Part shown: in pieces, positions 7,874 to 9,403 of the stretch
How the letters are laid out: every line of letters starts with the position of its first letter
Numbering within the stretch: position 1 is the first letter of the stretch
NCBI GenBank assembly: GCA_050014815.1
Contig: JBEKCP010000193.1
Location: forward strand, 1-9,403
Source of the DNA: JBEKCP01 sp050014815
GTDB taxonomy: Bacteria; Planctomycetota; Planctomycetia; Pirellulales; Thermoguttaceae
DNA: 9,403 bases
Direction of reading: 5' to 3'
Program-made: the position numbers and the translations under genes
The notes under the pieces: model-generated
What the model saw: the letters and a program-made list of their open reading frames with translations, nothing else
Told to the model about the DNA's origin: nothing
Database searches by the model: none

Positions 7874-8403
7874 TCGTCGTGTTTCTCAGTAGCGGTTCCA
7901 TGATCCGACGTCTCGCTTCCCTCCGCTGGCTCCGGCCGGGAGCCGTTCGCCAGGTTCGCCGGTACTATCAAGACGCTATGACTTCCTGCCGCCCATCCCG
8001 CCGCGCTTCGTTGCCTTCGCTTGGCGGTACCTCGGTCGCACTCGCTTGAGTTCGCTCCTCGGCGGGCGAGTGCGCCGCCGAGGCCTGGAGTTGGTCACCC
8101 GGTATCTCCGCCCGGGAATCTCCGAGGAGACGACAGGATCTCCCAAGTTCCTGGGGAATCTCCATTGTCCGTTTGCACATGTTCTTGCCGACGCCGGCAG
8201 GACTGCTCGCACCAGACCATTACGGTGCAGCAGCGCGGCCCCTGGACCCCCAGGTGCAAAGGTTCCCACATTGGGTCTTTCGACGCCCAATAGCATGGCT
8301 TTCGGACTGGCTGTCTACGCCTCGCAGGGCGGATTACTCCAACCCCACGCAAGACTCGCTTCCGGTTGCTGGTCAGGCTCTGCCGGATGGGCTTTTCACC
8401 CAC
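7874..8403 (-). ncRNA. Group II intron RNA domains I to III (plus start of IV)
   Basis: This 530-nt stretch holds no gene but is rich in hairpins on the minus strand. One, at 8270-8291, has stem ATTGG/CCAAT, then GTC/GAC capped by a GAAA tetraloop. Another, at 8241-8254, has stem CCTGG/CCAGG. A third, at 8057-8083, has a perfect 9-bp stem CCTCGGCGG/CCGCCGAGG. These fit the scaffold RNA of a group II intron. I did not derive a full domain map. Confidence 0.6.
8155..8162 (-). other. Candidate EBS1 of the group II intron
   Basis: GAGATTCC on the minus strand can pair with the last 8 exon bases GGAATCTT (8404-8411): seven Watson-Crick pairs and one G-U. It lies about 240 nt from the intron 5' end, where EBS1 is expected in domain I. 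An identical octamer at 8115-8122, about 280 nt in, is an equal candidate. Confidence 0.5.
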
Positions 8404-8422
8404 AAGATTCCAATGAGAGGTT

Positions 8423-8608
8423 TCAAGATTGTTTCCTTACATCTCTATCCTCCTCTCCCAAGCTTTGCTTGGCGCAATGGGGGTGACCGCCGCAGGCAAG
8501 TGGACTGGAGTTGTTGTTGAGAAATTGCTGAAGTAGTTTAAGCGTGGGCCGGTCGTACAGTTCGTTGAGCCGGTCACGGTTGTTGTCCGTGGCCTCTTGG
8601 GCCGCTTC
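8423..8608 (-). pseudogene. Coding-like remnant just upstream of the intron
   Basis: Read leftwards from the G-run, the minus strand gives EAAQEATDNNRDRLNELYDR, then PTLKLLQQFLNNNSSP, ending at TGA (8423-8425). Early codons end mostly in G or C and the composition is protein-like, so it resembles part of a real gene. The frame can be extended through the poly-C tract to a TTG at 8720-8722. That part has no ribosome site and overlaps a hairpin, so I do not propose it as an intact gene. No family is recognised. It could be a piece of the gene whose tail lies at 5851-6123, but no direct link is visible. Confidence 0.3.
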
Positions 8609-8621
8609 GGGGGGGGGGGGG
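8609..8621. repeat. Homopolymer of 13 G
   Basis: An uninterrupted run of 13 G on the plus strand, at the edge of the minus-strand coding-like remnant. Runs this long are prone to slippage and to assembly error, so the frame across it cannot be trusted. Confidence 0.9.
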
Positions 8622-8627
8622 CGGCGC

Positions 8628-8656
8628 TTGACAAGCCAAAATCCCCTGTTCAAGAT
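8628..8656 (+). promoter_or_regulatory. Candidate promoter ahead of the first hairpin
   Basis: A perfect TTGACA (8628-8633) is followed after 17 nt by CAAGAT (8651-8656), which keeps the key A2 and T6 of the -10 element but matches only 3 of 6 bases. Transcription would start near 8663, right at the first hairpin. The transcript would have a leader of about 250 nt before the gene at 8914. Confidence 0.25.
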
Positions 8657-8661
8657 GAGGA

Positions 8662-8701
8662 TTGTCGGCCCGCTGCCGTGGGGTTCCAGCGGGCATGACA
8701 A
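8662..8701 (+). other. Hairpin 1 with conserved 11-nt loop
   Basis: The inner stem is 8 perfect pairs, GCCCGCTG (8668-8675) with CAGCGGGC (8687-8694). The outer stem is TTGTC (8662-8666) with GACAA (8697-8701), separated by a small internal loop. The loop is CCGTGGGGTTC (8676-8686). No T run follows on either strand, so a terminator is unlikely. Hairpin 2 at 8828 has the same loop with one change on a different stem. Confidence 0.7.
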
Positions 8702-8786
8702 AAGTAAGAGCCCTGTGAACAATCACCGCCAAACAAGATCAGAAGCCCCAGAAGAAGAGCGGCCCCGGAGAAAGATGCTGGGGTCA

Positions 8787-8814
8787 GTTGCCGGGATGTC
8801 TTAGCCGACTATAG
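8787..8814 (+). promoter_or_regulatory. Candidate promoter ahead of the second hairpin
   Basis: TATAGT (8809-8814) matches 5 of 6 bases of a -10 element. TTGCCG (8787-8792), 16 nt upstream, is a weak -35. Transcription would start near 8821, just before hairpin 2 and about 93 nt ahead of the ATG at 8914. Confidence 0.3.
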
Positions 8815-8827
8815 TAGAAAACATTCC

Positions 8828-8863
8828 GTTGCCCTGCCGCCGTGGCGTTCCGGCAGGTGCGAC
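8828..8863 (+). other. Hairpin 2 with conserved 11-nt loop
   Basis: The inner stem is CCTGCCG (8833-8839) with CGGCAGG (8851-8857), 7 perfect pairs. It is extended by GTTGC (8828-8832) with GCGAC (8859-8863) around a single bulged T. The loop is CCGTGGCGTTC (8840-8850), identical to hairpin 1 except for one base. It lies 50 nt before the ATG at 8914 and would be in that gene's leader if the nearby promoter is used. Confidence 0.7.
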
Positions 8864-8913
8864 TTGGCCAAGAACGCCGTGAACGGTTACCAAACATGAA
8901 AGAAGGAGACCGT

Positions 8914-9403
8914 ATGAGCACCATCAAGAACTTGGTCGCAGCAGCCTTGGCGTTTGCCATTGTGCCATCGGCATACTCCGAAGGGCCAGCCCCGGGCCCC
9001 GATGCTGTCACTGCCGAGACGCCCGTGGGCGAGTACCAGACCGCCTGGCTGACGCTGAGCAAAGGCTGGGAAAAGGGGGAGGACGTTCGATTGTTCCTGG
9101 GCCTTCGCGGCGCGCAAGCAACAGCCGCGTGGTTTGCCGCTCCCGCGCGGAGCGATTGCCATCATTCATGGGTGGACCAGATCGCCCTGAAACTGGACGG
9201 CGACAGTCTCAAGGGCGAGATCCGTGGCCGCATGGTGAAAACATGGGCGCCCATCGCGCATGTCGGCAACTATGTCTATAGCCTCGATGCCAAGATCAGC
9301 GGCGGCCAGATGACGGGCACGTTCAGCGTCGCCATCACGCTCAAGGGCCAGCAGCCTCAGAACGCCAGCGGCACTCTGACCGGCGCGCTACAGACCGAAC
9401 AAC
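8914..9403 (+). CDS. Exported protein, N-terminal part, cut by the window edge
   Basis: The ATG at 8914 is 5 nt after AAGGAG (8903-8908), which decides the start over an in-frame ATG at 8896. It stays open for 163 codons to the window end. Residues 1-22 are a signal peptide (basic start, hydrophobic LVAAALAFAIV, cleavage near PSAYS). Residues 42-160 are predicted beta-rich, with ALKLDGDSLKGEI (91-103) and YSLDAKISGGQMTGTFS (122-138). These match LTFDGDTVEGEV and SLDAK in residues 193-237 of the 1119-aa protein, so both carry the same extracellular module. The full protein may be another GH123-like hydrolase, but only this module is visible. No function is assigned. Confidence 0.8.
   Translation, partial: MSTIKNLVAAALAFAIVPSAYSEGPAPGPDAVTAETPVGEYQTAWLTLSKGWEKGEDVRLFLGLRGAQATAAWFAAPARSDCHHSWVDQIALKLDGDSLKGEIRGRMVKTWAPIAHVGNYVYSLDAKISGGQMTGTFSVAITLKGQQPQNASGTLTGALQTEQ

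Larger units (their letters stand above)
6446..8403 (-). mobile_element. Group II intron with reverse transcriptase/maturase
   Basis: A self-splicing retroelement of about 1.96 kb, read right to left. Its 5' end is placed at 8403, where the minus strand reads GTGGGTGAAAAGCCC, close to the group II 5' consensus GUGYG. The exon just before it ends GGAATCTT (IBS1), and GAGATTCC inside the intron can pair with all 8 bases. The rest follows in order: structured RNA (7874-8403), the protein gene (6527-7873), domain V (6487-6520) and domain VI (about 6446-6485). The 3' end is approximate: by analogy with introns ending about seven bases after the bulged A of domain VI, it falls near 6446-6448, but no AY ending is visible there. 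No open frame runs across the joined exons, so it seems to sit in intergenic or degraded DNA. Confidence 0.85.

Noticed and set aside
8458..8472. Hairpin CCAAGC-TTT-GCTTGG read as a terminator used as a group IIC insertion site.
   Set aside because: No T run follows on either strand, it is 55 nt from the intron end, and the 8-nt EBS1-IBS1 pairing supports the 8403 boundary without it.
6390..8505. CTTGCCTGCGG present near 6390 and inverted near 8495, as possible terminal inverted repeats around the intron.
   Set aside because: Only 11 exact bases, not at the intron ends; inverted matches of this length are expected by chance in 9.4 kb.
8414..8722. Minus-strand frame from a TTG at 8722 as an intact small gene.
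   Set aside because: It has no ribosome site, crosses the G13 tract and overlaps hairpin 1; only the part after the tract looks coding.
8896..8913. Upstream in-frame ATG at 8896 as the start of the right-hand gene.
   Set aside because: The AAGGAG at 8903-8908 is correctly spaced only for 8914, and the longer form puts acidic residues ahead of the signal peptide.

Overview
The window looks like a GC-rich planctomycete (PVC-group) chromosome. The reasons are the very large secreted hydrolase-like proteins, a GH123/DUF4091-like C-terminus of a type common in planctomycetes, and the sparse, repeat-bearing intergenic DNA. The genus cannot be told from the sequence.

Layout. (1) Positions 3-5699, minus strand: a two-gene operon. 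The first gene (3375-5699) encodes a 774-aa exported protein that looks like a six-hairpin (alpha/alpha toroid) glycosidase. After 12 bp comes the second (3-3362), a 1119-aa exported multidomain protein with beta-sandwich modules and a GH123-like C-terminal half. The pair probably acts outside the cytoplasm on a complex glycan. Its upstream region (5700-5850) holds a promoter-like hexamer pair and two dyads that could be operators. (2) Positions 5851-6445: decayed DNA. A good 3' gene fragment lies on the minus strand, with older in-frame pieces broken by stops, and an alternative open frame lies on the plus strand. No complete gene is visible. (3) About 6446-8403, minus strand: a group II intron of about 1.96 kb. 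It has a 448-aa reverse transcriptase/maturase without an endonuclease domain, a 34-nt domain V, a domain VI hairpin, and a 5' splice site supported by an 8-bp EBS1-IBS1 pairing. (4) Positions 8404-8913: intergenic DNA with a coding-like minus-strand remnant, a run of 13 G, and two hairpins with different stems but nearly the same 11-nt loop. (5) Positions 8914-9403, plus strand: the start of another exported protein, cut by the window edge. Its visible part matches a module of the 1119-aa protein.

In function, the operon and the right-hand gene look like parts of one extracellular carbohydrate-processing family, and the intron sits in the degraded DNA between them. The most unusual signal is the hairpin pair with conserved loops and covarying stems ahead of the right-hand gene. 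It could be an undescribed structured RNA or a dispersed repeat. I did not find a defence system, CRISPR array, tRNA or rRNA.
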